NCBI GenBank assembly: GCA_934725685.1
Contig: CAKVBX010000049.1
Span: forward strand, 1-11,048
DNA: 11,048 bases
Reading direction: 5' to 3'
Source: an uncultured Bacilli bacterium
Lineage (GTDB): Bacteria; Bacillota_I; Bacilli_A; RFN20; CAG-288
Position 1 is the stretch's first letter, and each line of letters opens with the position of its first letter. Shown here one piece after another: positions 1 through 7,048 of the stretch. The translations under genes and the position numbers were made by a program. Under the pieces are notes generated by a model. That model saw only the letters and a program-made list of their open reading frames with translations. It was not told the origin of the DNA and did no database searches.

Positions 1-329
1 TTTATCTTTAGATAAATAATTCTTCGGAATTCACTGATCGTTCCCGAATTTTCTAGTGTTAAAGCCTAAAAACCGGCCTCTGTGACGGAATCATCATACA
101 GACGACAGCCGAACGCATCGAGCTTTTCCATGACCAGAAGAAGCGAATCGGCCTGGAATCACGGAAAACGAGCGCCAATCAGTCATCGGGCATAGTACAA
201 TCCTTAGGAAAGTTTTAATCAACTGCAAAAGTTCCGTCCGACACACACGCTTTCACAGGGAGAAAATACACGTGACTTTTGTACATCAATTATGAATATT
301 ATTCTATGATATAAAGGGCTTACATTCCG
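1..329. other. Intergenic region without an intact gene; possible coding remnant and small hairpins
   Basis: No start-to-stop gene is supported here. Bases 1-16 form a 7-bp perfect inverted repeat around TT. Bases 18-31 form a 5-bp stem closed by a C(TTCG)G tetraloop, but no T-tract follows on the + strand, so I do not call a terminator. Bases 63-220 (+) read open between TAA stops and encode about 52 residues of normal-looking composition (including TTAERIELFHDQKKRIGL), with no ATG start. I do not recognise the product. It could be the decayed tail of a neighbouring gene or chance. The rest (221-329) is AT-rich and leads into the promoter of the first gene; bases 242-255 contain a weak cre-like sequence on the - strand. 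Confidence 0.4.
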
Positions 330-335
330 TATAAT
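330..335 (+). promoter_or_regulatory. Candidate -10 element for operon A
   Basis: A perfect TATAAT hexamer lies 36 bases before the start codon of the first gene and upstream of its ribosome binding site. The expected -35 position (about 307-312, TGATAT) is poor. The promoter may therefore need an activator, for which the AraC-family protein encoded in the same operon is the obvious candidate. This is inferred from the sequence pattern only. Confidence 0.4.
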
Positions 336-356
336 GAAAGCATCATGGTATAGAAT

Positions 357-361
357 GGAGG
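357..361 (+). promoter_or_regulatory. Ribosome binding site of the LamG/InlB surface protein
   Basis: GGAGG sits 10 bases before the ATG at 372 and fixes that start. Confidence 0.75.
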
Positions 362-371
362 ACAAGAAACT

Positions 372-2963
372 ATGAAAAACAGTAGAAAAAATAAAGAAAA
401 TCGAAAAATCAAGCCAATTTTCTTCTCAATTTCAATTCTTCCTCTTTTTTCAATCAGTTCCTTATTGCTCAATGATGAAGAGGTCGAAAAAAAAGCCGAC
501 AATTCTTTACTTTACCGATTGGAATTCAAGGATAAGGACAATCTGGGAAAGAACACAGCCGGCACATCCTTTCAGGATGCGACACTGAATAAGGGCAGTC
601 AGCTCAGCCAAATTGAGGCCGTGAAAGGAAACCGCGGAATCAGCTTCCCCGGCAACACAAAGGAAGTGAATTACATGTCCCTTCCGACTTCCGTCTTTGA
701 AAATCAGGACAGAATCACAATGACGGGATGGTTTTACCAAAGCGAAGAAGTCGGTTCCTATTTAGGCGAATTCGGCATCTATTCCGAGGAAACCCATGCC
801 ACCTTCCGTGCCGAGCCCTATGCAAACTATCACGGAGACAGCTATCTGTTTATGGTTGGTGATGCCGACGATGAGGCGAGCCACCTTTTCAACACCGGTG
901 TCAAACCGGTATATCAGGCCTGGTATCATATGGCTTATGAATTTGATGGCGTCAACCATAAATTCAATGTATATCAGAACGGAGAACTCGCAATCTCCAA
1001 GGATACCCCTTCCTCCTTCTCCCCGAAAGACTTCTATAGCGCAAACTCCCATTTCTACCTCGGTCAGTCTGCTTTCATGGGAACCGCAAGAACAGAGAAC
1101 AAAGACGACTACAGAGGAAAGATGTCGGATATCCGCATTTATTCCGGCCTTCTTTCCGATGCGGAGATTCAGACGGCCTATTCGCTGGATATTCTCGATT
1201 TCAAATATGACGAATACACTTTTGATAGCCAGGATTCGCTTTACCGGGACAATGTCCGTGGTTATTCCCTGAAGGAAAACAATAAGACCCCTTCCTATGA
1301 GGAAGGCACACTCCGTGTTCATGACGGAAGCGCTATCTATTTCTATGACAAAAAATCCAACCACAACAACAGATTGTTCTCCGGTTTCAACACGATGACT
1401 GTGACAATGGATTGCAGAATCTACAGCGAAGACAACTGGAAAAGGTTCTTAGATTTCTATATCGATGGTTCCAACCGCATCACAGAGATGTATTCCTGCC
1501 CTGGTATCTCCGAAAACGTCCTTAAGCTCTGTTATAACTATAAAGACACCGGAGATAACTGGATCATGGACGGGGACGGAAAAGATATCTCACACCTCAA
1601 TGTCAATGAATGGTATAACATCGGTCTTGTTTTCCATCAGCGTTCCCTTGATTTTTATCTGAACGGTGTGAAGCTCTCATCTACCATACTTAATGACAAT
1701 GTCGCTTCTTACTCCACATTCTTCTATGACCTTGTCAATGCAGGCGAGGGCAATGCCACACTGGGGAAAAACACCTATGAATCCGGAAACTATGCCGATG
1801 CAAGTTTTGACAATGTGCGTTTCTACGGAAAAGCGTGCAGCGAAGCAGAGATCCGAAAAGCCATCGACGGGGAAAACGCCTTCCGTCTTACCATCAATCC
1901 GAATTATGAAGGAGCGGGAGAAGCGAGTACTATCAAAGTCAAAGAAGGCGAGAGTTATGTCTTAGGAAATGATCTGTTCGAAAGAGAAGGATACGTTCTC
2001 GCTTCCTTTAACATTCAAAGTGACGGAAAAGGTCTCTCTTATCTCCCCGGCAGCGAATTCACTCCAAAAAGCGACGTAACGCTTTATGCTATATGGAACA
2101 GCAATTCCCATCAGCTTCACTTCGAGGCGGAAGATGGTACGCGCGGAGAAATGCCCTCCATCAATGTCACATACGGAGAGGAAATCACACTTCCGGAATG
2201 CGGTTATGAAAAATCAGGCTATCAATTCAGGGAGTATAACACGGCAAAAGACGGAAATGGGGCTTCTTACCACCCGGGAGATAAGATTTCCATCTCGGAA
2301 GACACCACCATTTACGTCCTTTTTGCAGCAAAACAGTTTTTGATTTCCTTTGACGCAAATCAGGGAGAGGGCAGCTTAGATAGCATCCAGGCCACATTCG
2401 ATACGGAAGTCAAGGCTCCTGCTTATCCGTTCACTAGAACCGGTTATCTCCAGAAAGGCTGGTCCTTAACAAAAGATGGCATGGATAACATTCATGAGGG
2501 AGACAGAATCGATAATCTCTCCGAAGGTGAAAACATGACGCTCTATGCCGTCTACGAAAAAAAGACACTCCATGTGCTCTATGATGCAAACGGCGGAACA
2601 GGATCAATGGAAGCGGAAACCTCGCCCTCCCTCACCCTTCTGACGCTGAAAGCGAATGCATTCGAAAGAGAGGGATATCATTTCCTCGGTTGGAGCTTGG
2701 AAAGAGACGGACAAGTCTGCTACGAAAACAATGCAACAATCGAGCTCATCGATAATGACATCACACTCTATGCCGTTTGGGAAGCGGATAAGAAACCGGA
2801 TGAGCCGACGACTGATAAGCCGACAGGTGGCAACACTTCCGACACAGAAAAGCCAACCAAAAAAGGCTGCTTCGGAAGCCTTGCCACTGTCAGCAGTCTA
2901 ACTGGTGCTCTTCTTCTTATCTTAGCGTCCGTTTCCATCCGAAAAAAGAAAGAGAGAGAATGA
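372..2963 (+). CDS. Exported LamG/InlB-repeat surface protein with Gly-Cys C-terminal membrane anchor
   Basis: This 863-residue protein is likely displayed on the cell surface for adhesion or glycan binding; no catalytic domain is visible. Order of parts: a very basic N-terminus and hydrophobic signal segment (about 13-33); a first LamG/concanavalin-like domain (about 45-272); a second (about 275-500), both ending in the typical D-x-R-x-Y-G-x-x-x-(S/D)-x-A-E-I pattern; four InlB-B/Listeria-Bacteroides repeats (starting near 504, 580, 656 and 733, each ending in a Y-A-x-W/Y-V-L-F-like strand); a Pro/Thr/Lys linker (about 806-831); then K-K-G-C-F-G-S (C833), one hydrophobic helix and a terminal run of basic residues. 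There is no LPxTG sortase motif. The Gly-Cys/helix/basic-tail layout resembles CTERM-type sorting tails instead. It is the first gene of a three-gene operon and its stop overlaps the start of the AraC gene. The domain calls are confident; the ligand is unknown. Confidence 0.85.
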   Translation: MKNSRKNKENRKIKPIFFSISILPLFSISSLLLNDEEVEKKADNSLLYRLEFKDKDNLGKNTAGTSFQDATLNKGSQLSQIEAVKGNRGISFPGNTKEVNYMSLPTSVFENQDRITMTGWFYQSEEVGSYLGEFGIYSEETHATFRAEPYANYHGDSYLFMVGDADDEASHLFNTGVKPVYQAWYHMAYEFDGVNHKFNVYQNGELAISKDTPSSFSPKDFYSANSHFYLGQSAFMGTARTENKDDYRGKMSDIRIYSGLLSDAEIQTAYSLDILDFKYDEYTFDSQDSLYRDNVRGYSLKENNKTPSYEEGTLRVHDGSAIYFYDKKSNHNNRLFSGFNTMTVTMDCRIYSEDNWKRFLDFYIDGSNRITEMYSCPGISENVLKLCYNYKDTGDNWIMDGDGKDISHLNVNEWYNIGLVFHQRSLDFYLNGVKLSSTILNDNVASYSTFFYDLVNAGEGNATLGKNTYESGNYADASFDNVRFYGKACSEAEIRKAIDGENAFRLTINPNYEGAGEASTIKVKEGESYVLGNDLFEREGYVLASFNIQSDGKGLSYLPGSEFTPKSDVTLYAIWNSNSHQLHFEAEDGTRGEMPSINVTYGEEITLPECGYEKSGYQFREYNTAKDGNGASYHPGDKISISEDTTIYVLFAAKQFLISFDANQGEGSLDSIQATFDTEVKAPAYPFTRTGYLQKGWSLTKDGMDNIHEGDRIDNLSEGENMTLYAVYEKKTLHVLYDANGGTGSMEAETSPSLTLLTLKANAFEREGYHFLGWSLERDGQVCYENNATIELIDNDITLYAVWEADKKPDEPTTDKPTGGNTSDTEKPTKKGCFGSLATVSSLTGALLLILASVSIRKKKERE
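1881..2780 (+). repeat. Four tandem InlB-B-type (Listeria-Bacteroides) repeats within the surface protein
   Basis: The encoded units begin near residues 504, 580, 656 and 733 and are about 73-77 residues apart. Each has a beta-strand opening (x-F-D-A-N-x-G-x-G in the last two), a G-Y-x-F/L-x-x-x-x core and a closing strand such as T-L-Y-A-V-W. The first and fourth units share an 18-base near-identical stretch encoding FEREGY, at about 1978 and 2661. The repeats probably form a rigid stalk that pushes the LamG domains away from the membrane anchor. Confidence 0.85.
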
Positions 2964-3820
2964 AATATCTATTTTTTGAACTCAGCGGGAACCTTTCACA
3001 CATTCAGTCCGGAATCGCATACAACAAGGACCACATCCATGAGCGGAGGACGATGGCAGTCTCGGAGCTGATGATTATCACCGATGGCGAAATCGATGTT
3101 CACCACCTTGAAGACTATCACCTTGTGAAAAATGACATCTTCCTTCTACCGCAGGGCATAGAACATTATGGAACTAGAAAAAGCAGCTGCACGCTTCATT
3201 GGCATCATTTTCTTCTTCCAGAGAATTTCCGGGTGGTAGAGGAAAATGAAATCCCGTCCCTAAAAAGAACGGAGAACAGCATTCTTTTGCCAATTCAGTT
3301 TTCCGCAAATGACATCGACAAACTGCTTCTGCTTTCATTCCAGCTTGAGCAGCACGATTTCACGGATCATCTGCAGAAACAGGTCAGAAACGCACTGTTC
3401 ACGTCACTTCTTCTTGAAATCGACCTGCTTTATCGTGAGAAGAACCGACAGTTCACCAACAAGAAATTCAATTCCATCCTTTCCTATATCGACAACAATT
3501 TTCAGCATCATCCCTTCACCATCTCTGATTTGGCGGAAAAGTTCGGTTATAACAAAAAATACCTTTTTACCCTATTTAAAAGGAACATTCATATTTCACC
3601 ACAACAATATATCATTCAGCAGAAGATGAAGGAGGCAAAACGCATGCTTCTGGAAACAAGCGAGACCGTGGAAAGCATCGCAATCTCTTTAAACTATGAC
3701 AGCCCACAATATTTCATGCGACAGTTCAGACAGTACTTTGACATGACGCCGACGGATATGAGAAAGGCTTATTCGAATTCGCTGACCCTATACCTCAGTC
3801 CGAAAACAGAAAAGGAGTGA
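2960..3820 (+). CDS. AraC-family transcriptional regulator with N-terminal cupin sensor domain
   Basis: This 286-residue cytoplasmic regulator has the usual length for the family. Residues about 15-95 form a cupin-like effector domain, with the hallmark N-D-I-F-L-L-P-x-G-x-x-H followed by a His-rich strand (LHWHH). Residues about 170-270 are the AraC/XylS DNA-binding domain. Its first helix-turn-helix begins near F186 (TISDLAEKFGYNKKYL) and its second near V237 (ESIAISLNYDSPQYF), followed by the family signature F-R-Q-Y-F-x-M-T-P-x-x-M-R-K. The ATG overlaps the TGA of the surface protein (ATGA), and only an AG-rich tract precedes it, so translation is probably coupled. It lies between two exported carbohydrate-related genes, so it probably controls this locus in response to a sugar. 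The effector is not identifiable from sequence. Confidence 0.92.
   Translation: MKYLFFELSGNLSHIQSGIAYNKDHIHERRTMAVSELMIITDGEIDVHHLEDYHLVKNDIFLLPQGIEHYGTRKSSCTLHWHHFLLPENFRVVEENEIPSLKRTENSILLPIQFSANDIDKLLLLSFQLEQHDFTDHLQKQVRNALFTSLLLEIDLLYREKNRQFTNKKFNSILSYIDNNFQHHPFTISDLAEKFGYNKKYLFTLFKRNIHISPQQYIIQQKMKEAKRMLLETSETVESIAISLNYDSPQYFMRQFRQYFDMTPTDMRKAYSNSLTLYLSPKTEKE
3811..3817 (+). promoter_or_regulatory. Ribosome binding site that decides the start of the GH127 gene
   Basis: AAAGGAG ends 8 bases before the ATG at 3826. It physically overlaps an in-frame GTG at 3817, so that GTG cannot be initiated using this site. The start at 3826 is therefore preferred over the three-residue-longer alternative. 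Confidence 0.75.
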
Positions 3821-3825
3821 ATCCA

Positions 3826-6800
3826 ATGAAATCGAAACGATTGACAACATTCAGTTTATCCTTAATCCCTCTTCTTTCTCTCTTGCCACTCAATGACATA
3901 AGAGAAGAACAAGCCGCTGATACACCGCTATTAAGTGTCAATGACGGACTTCAGTTCCATCTCGACGCTACCGCTCTCAACCTGGAAAACCAAAGCAAGG
4001 TCTCCCATATCAGCAAACACGGCGATACCGTCTATGATGCAACACAGAGCGATGAATCAAGAATGCCGACCTATATCAAGGAAAGCACGCTCGGAAGCAT
4101 GCCTGCTCTCCGTTTCACCTCCGATACGATGATGCAAATCGGACCGGACACGGGCTTTTATCTCAACGATATGACATTGTTCGTCGTCCTGAATCCAGAA
4201 AAGCTCATCGATCACGGAGAAATCCTCTCCCGTGTCGCGACAGAATCGCCTTGGAATCACAATTGGTTCTTCAATATCGAGAATTCCATGTTCAATTATG
4301 GATGGTCCGTCGATAACGGAGGCAGTTATTCCTATCCGCAGAACAAAACAACGCTCAGCGCCAATCAGAGCTATGTTCTCTCCGGCCGAAAGAAAGGAAA
4401 CAATGGCGACCTCATCGTCAACGGAAGTTACCTCGGTTCCTTTTTCGGGGCCGACTGTGAGAATCCGGAAAATCAGAAAGTCACTTTAGGCGGCTTGCAG
4501 AGAAACGACTCCTTCTTAGGAGACATCGGAGAAGTACTTCTCTATAACCGCGGCCTTTCGGACAACGAAGTCAGCGAGGTAGAACAATACTTGGAAAGAA
4601 AATGGAAAATGGAAAACATTCATAGCGGCACACTATCCGATCTGAAAATCAAAGGGGTCACGTTGGAAGGATTCCGCAGCGAAAAATACGATTATGCCCT
4701 TGTCACCGAAGAGCAGCTGAAAGCGAAGGATATCAGCTACACCAAATGGAATGATGCTGACCGAGTCGATATCGAGGAAGAAAAGAACAGAATCATCGTC
4801 AAAGTCACTTCCGAAGGAAAGACAAACACTTACGCAATCAACTTTGAAACAAAGGATTATGGCTATGGGGAAATCAAGGTTCCATCGTACGGAGAAGTCG
4901 ACCTCAACGAGGGCTTTTGGAAAGACAGATACGATCAATACGCCCGATATACGGTCAATTACATGTTTGACATGTTCGATCAGTCGAGGTCGTTCGAGCC
5001 TTTCGATCATGTAGCAAAAGGAGAGAAAAAGATTCTGAACAATCTGACGGAACACGCCGCTCAGATTCTCCGTCCGCGAAATGACCGTGATGTCTACAAC
5101 ACCACCTGGGAGTGGACCAGCGAGCCATGGAGAGAGGGCCTGATTTATGAAGGAATCAGAGCCGCAAGCCAATTTCTGATGTCCTCCACATCTGATAGCC
5201 GCTATTCAGAAAATAATAAGGCCTTGAAAGAAAGACTATCGGATTATATTGACAGGATCTATCAGGCAAGTCTCAAGACAACCTGGAAGGATGCAAACGG
5301 AAAACCGGTTGACGGCTATTTCTCGACATTCACTATTCTCGATAGAACCAAGGTCTGCGATGAGACCGATGTTTCCGCCCGTTATCATCACGACGTCTAC
5401 AATTTCGGTTGTCTTGCCGAAGCCGCAGTCTATCATTATCAGGCGACCGGAGATACCAGACTTCTCTTTGCGGCTACCCGTTTTGCCGAATTCTTCGTCG
5501 ACTATATCAACGGACGTGACGGTTTCAAAGGTTATAAAGTCGTTCCGGCCCATGAGCTTCCGGAAGAGGCGCTTCAATCTCTGTATAACTTATACAAAGA
5601 GAATCCCGACCTCGTCAAGGAAATGGAAACCAAGTATGATAGCGCTGATGGTCTCTCTACCAAGGATCGGTATTATCATCTGAAGATCCGCTTGGAAGAA
5701 TATCAGCGCATCGCCTCAGACTGGATCAGCGAACGTGGCAATCCTATCGGCCGTTATCAGAACACTTCGTATGGAACCTATGCCCAGGATAATACGACCG
5801 TCGAGAATCTTACCGAAGCGATCGGACATGCCGTAAGAGCCAATCTTTACTATAACGGGATGGCCTATATTGCCAATGAGCAGCACAATGACACCTATAT
5901 GAAAGCCGCCTACCGAATCTATGAAAACATCACGAGGACACAGATGGCGGTCACCGGAGGAACAGGTAGCACCAACGACGGGGAAGAGGCCTACGGCGGA
6001 AGTTATCAGATACCTCATAATGGTTACAATGAAACCTGTGCCGCAAGTGGTATGGCATTCTTCAGTCAAAACATGTTCCGTTTGTTCGGCAAGGCGAAAT
6101 ATGCGGATACCGTGGAGCTGGAAATGTATAACGGAATCTTAGGATGCCTCGGTTTAGAAGGAAATTCATTCTACTATACTAACCCGCTTGTCTCCGACAA
6201 TTACACAAGGCCGATGTTTTCCAATGCCACGCCATGCTGCGTTCCGATGTATCTCAAATTCTATTCACAACTTGAGAAAACAATATTCGCAAGAACGGAG
6301 AACGCGGTTTTCGTCAACCAGTATATTTCCTCCTCTTATCAAAGCGAAGAGAAAGATTTTACTTTGATTCAGAAGACAGATATTCCGGAGGGGGGAAACA
6401 ATGTGACACTCTCCCTTAACGCAAACAAAGCGATGACTTTGAAAATAAGAATGCCGTCCTGGTCAGAAAAAGCACAGATTGCTCTTGATGGAAGAGAAAT
6501 CACGGATTGTCTGAATGAAGACGGCTATCTCACTTTCCCTATCGAAAAAGGAAGCCATCGGATCGAAGTGAATTATCAGCGCGATGTCCTATTCCTCTCA
6601 CAGGATTATGCGAAGGACAATGTCGGTAAAACCGCAATCAAATACGGTCCCTATGTCTACTGCCTGGAGCAGTGCGACAACAATGCGGCAATCCGGTATT
6701 CCTCCTGCAAGATCGACACCGAAACCGAACCGGAGGTCTATGAGGATATCGATACCTTCGCCCTCACTTACGGAGAAGAGACAAGACCGATTTCCGTCTC

Positions 6801-6918
6801 CGTCATTAAGGCGAACGGCTATCTCCAAGGAGATGAGAAGCAGCTCACATTCATTCCATTCGCCTATCGAGGAAACCGCGCGACAGGTCACATGAAAGTC
6901 TGGATAGATAAAATCTGA
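3826..6918 (+). CDS. Secreted GH127-family glycoside hydrolase (beta-L-arabinofuranosidase type) with LamG and cadherin-like modules
   Basis: This 1030-residue exported enzyme is predicted to release beta-L-arabinofuranose or a similar sugar from glycans outside the cell. It has a signal segment (about 1-31, no lipobox); a LamG/concanavalin-like module opening with GLQFHLDA (about 36-265); a cadherin-like beta-sandwich (about 266-345); and the GH127/DUF1680 catalytic region (about 350-1030, an alpha/alpha barrel then beta domains). The family's Zn-cysteine centre is visible: E736 and C738 in NETCAA, and the C804-C805 pair. E720 lies 16 residues before E736, the spacing I recall between the acid/base and the first ligand in the Bifidobacterium enzyme HypBA1. 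The CC pair is followed by V-P-M rather than the more usual P-P-N. It is longer than typical GH127 enzymes (about 650 residues) because of the added modules. There is no C-terminal anchor. It is the last gene of operon A and a strong terminator follows. The family is sure; the exact substrate is not. Confidence 0.9.
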   Translation: MKSKRLTTFSLSLIPLLSLLPLNDIREEQAADTPLLSVNDGLQFHLDATALNLENQSKVSHISKHGDTVYDATQSDESRMPTYIKESTLGSMPALRFTSDTMMQIGPDTGFYLNDMTLFVVLNPEKLIDHGEILSRVATESPWNHNWFFNIENSMFNYGWSVDNGGSYSYPQNKTTLSANQSYVLSGRKKGNNGDLIVNGSYLGSFFGADCENPENQKVTLGGLQRNDSFLGDIGEVLLYNRGLSDNEVSEVEQYLERKWKMENIHSGTLSDLKIKGVTLEGFRSEKYDYALVTEEQLKAKDISYTKWNDADRVDIEEEKNRIIVKVTSEGKTNTYAINFETKDYGYGEIKVPSYGEVDLNEGFWKDRYDQYARYTVNYMFDMFDQSRSFEPFDHVAKGEKKILNNLTEHAAQILRPRNDRDVYNTTWEWTSEPWREGLIYEGIRAASQFLMSSTSDSRYSENNKALKERLSDYIDRIYQASLKTTWKDANGKPVDGYFSTFTILDRTKVCDETDVSARYHHDVYNFGCLAEAAVYHYQATGDTRLLFAATRFAEFFVDYINGRDGFKGYKVVPAHELPEEALQSLYNLYKENPDLVKEMETKYDSADGLSTKDRYYHLKIRLEEYQRIASDWISERGNPIGRYQNTSYGTYAQDNTTVENLTEAIGHAVRANLYYNGMAYIANEQHNDTYMKAAYRIYENITRTQMAVTGGTGSTNDGEEAYGGSYQIPHNGYNETCAASGMAFFSQNMFRLFGKAKYADTVELEMYNGILGCLGLEGNSFYYTNPLVSDNYTRPMFSNATPCCVPMYLKFYSQLEKTIFARTENAVFVNQYISSSYQSEEKDFTLIQKTDIPEGGNNVTLSLNANKAMTLKIRMPSWSEKAQIALDGREITDCLNEDGYLTFPIEKGSHRIEVNYQRDVLFLSQDYAKDNVGKTAIKYGPYVYCLEQCDNNAAIRYSSCKIDTETEPEVYEDIDTFALTYGEETRPISVSVIKANGYLQGDEKQLTFIPFAYRGNRATGHMKVWIDKI

Positions 6919-6920
6919 CA

Positions 6921-6958
6921 ACAAAGAAAAAGTGCCCGACTGGGCGCTTTTTCTTTGT
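6921..6958. terminator. Strong intrinsic terminator, probably bidirectional, between convergent operons
   Basis: A 17-bp inverted repeat (6921-6937 and 6942-6958) with a GACT loop contains a single G-T wobble. Its right arm is T-rich and is followed by GTTTTATTG. It begins three bases after the GH127 stop. The left arm is A-rich, so the - strand transcript also shows a U-rich 3' arm. It can therefore stop operon B, whose last gene ends at 7049. The remainder of the gap (6959-7048) shows nothing further. Confidence 0.88.
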
Positions 6959-7048
6959 GTTTTATTGTAGAAGCTAACTTTGTAATTTCGATGAGCTTCA
7001 GAAAGCAGAAAAGGAAGGACGTGCCCTCTTAAGTCTAAAGGTAGGATT

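Noticed and set aside
18..31. TTCG-loop hairpin as a transcription terminator for a gene to the left
   Set aside because: The stem is only 5 bp and AT-rich, and no T-tract follows on the + strand, so it is noted only as structure.
226..281. CAAAAGT ... ACTTTTG inverted repeat as an operator
   Set aside because: Seven-base arms separated by more than 40 bases in AT-rich sequence are expected by chance.
762..1364. 200-codon open frame on the - strand inside the LamG surface protein
   Set aside because: It lies wholly antisense to a clear domain-bearing gene, has no RBS or recognisable domain, and reflects the codon bias of the opposite strand.
1881..2780. Repetitive coding DNA considered as a CRISPR or phase-variable array
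   Set aside because: The periodicity is at protein level, with divergent DNA, and fits InlB-B domains; there are no identical repeats or spacers.
3817..3825. GTG at 3817 as the start of the GH127 gene
   Set aside because: The GTG overlaps the AAAGGAG ribosome binding site, which is correctly spaced for the ATG at 3826.
4633..5172. 179-codon open frame on the - strand inside the GH127 gene
   Set aside because: Shadow of the GH127 frame with no initiation signal or domain; other antisense frames in this gene were rejected for the same reason.
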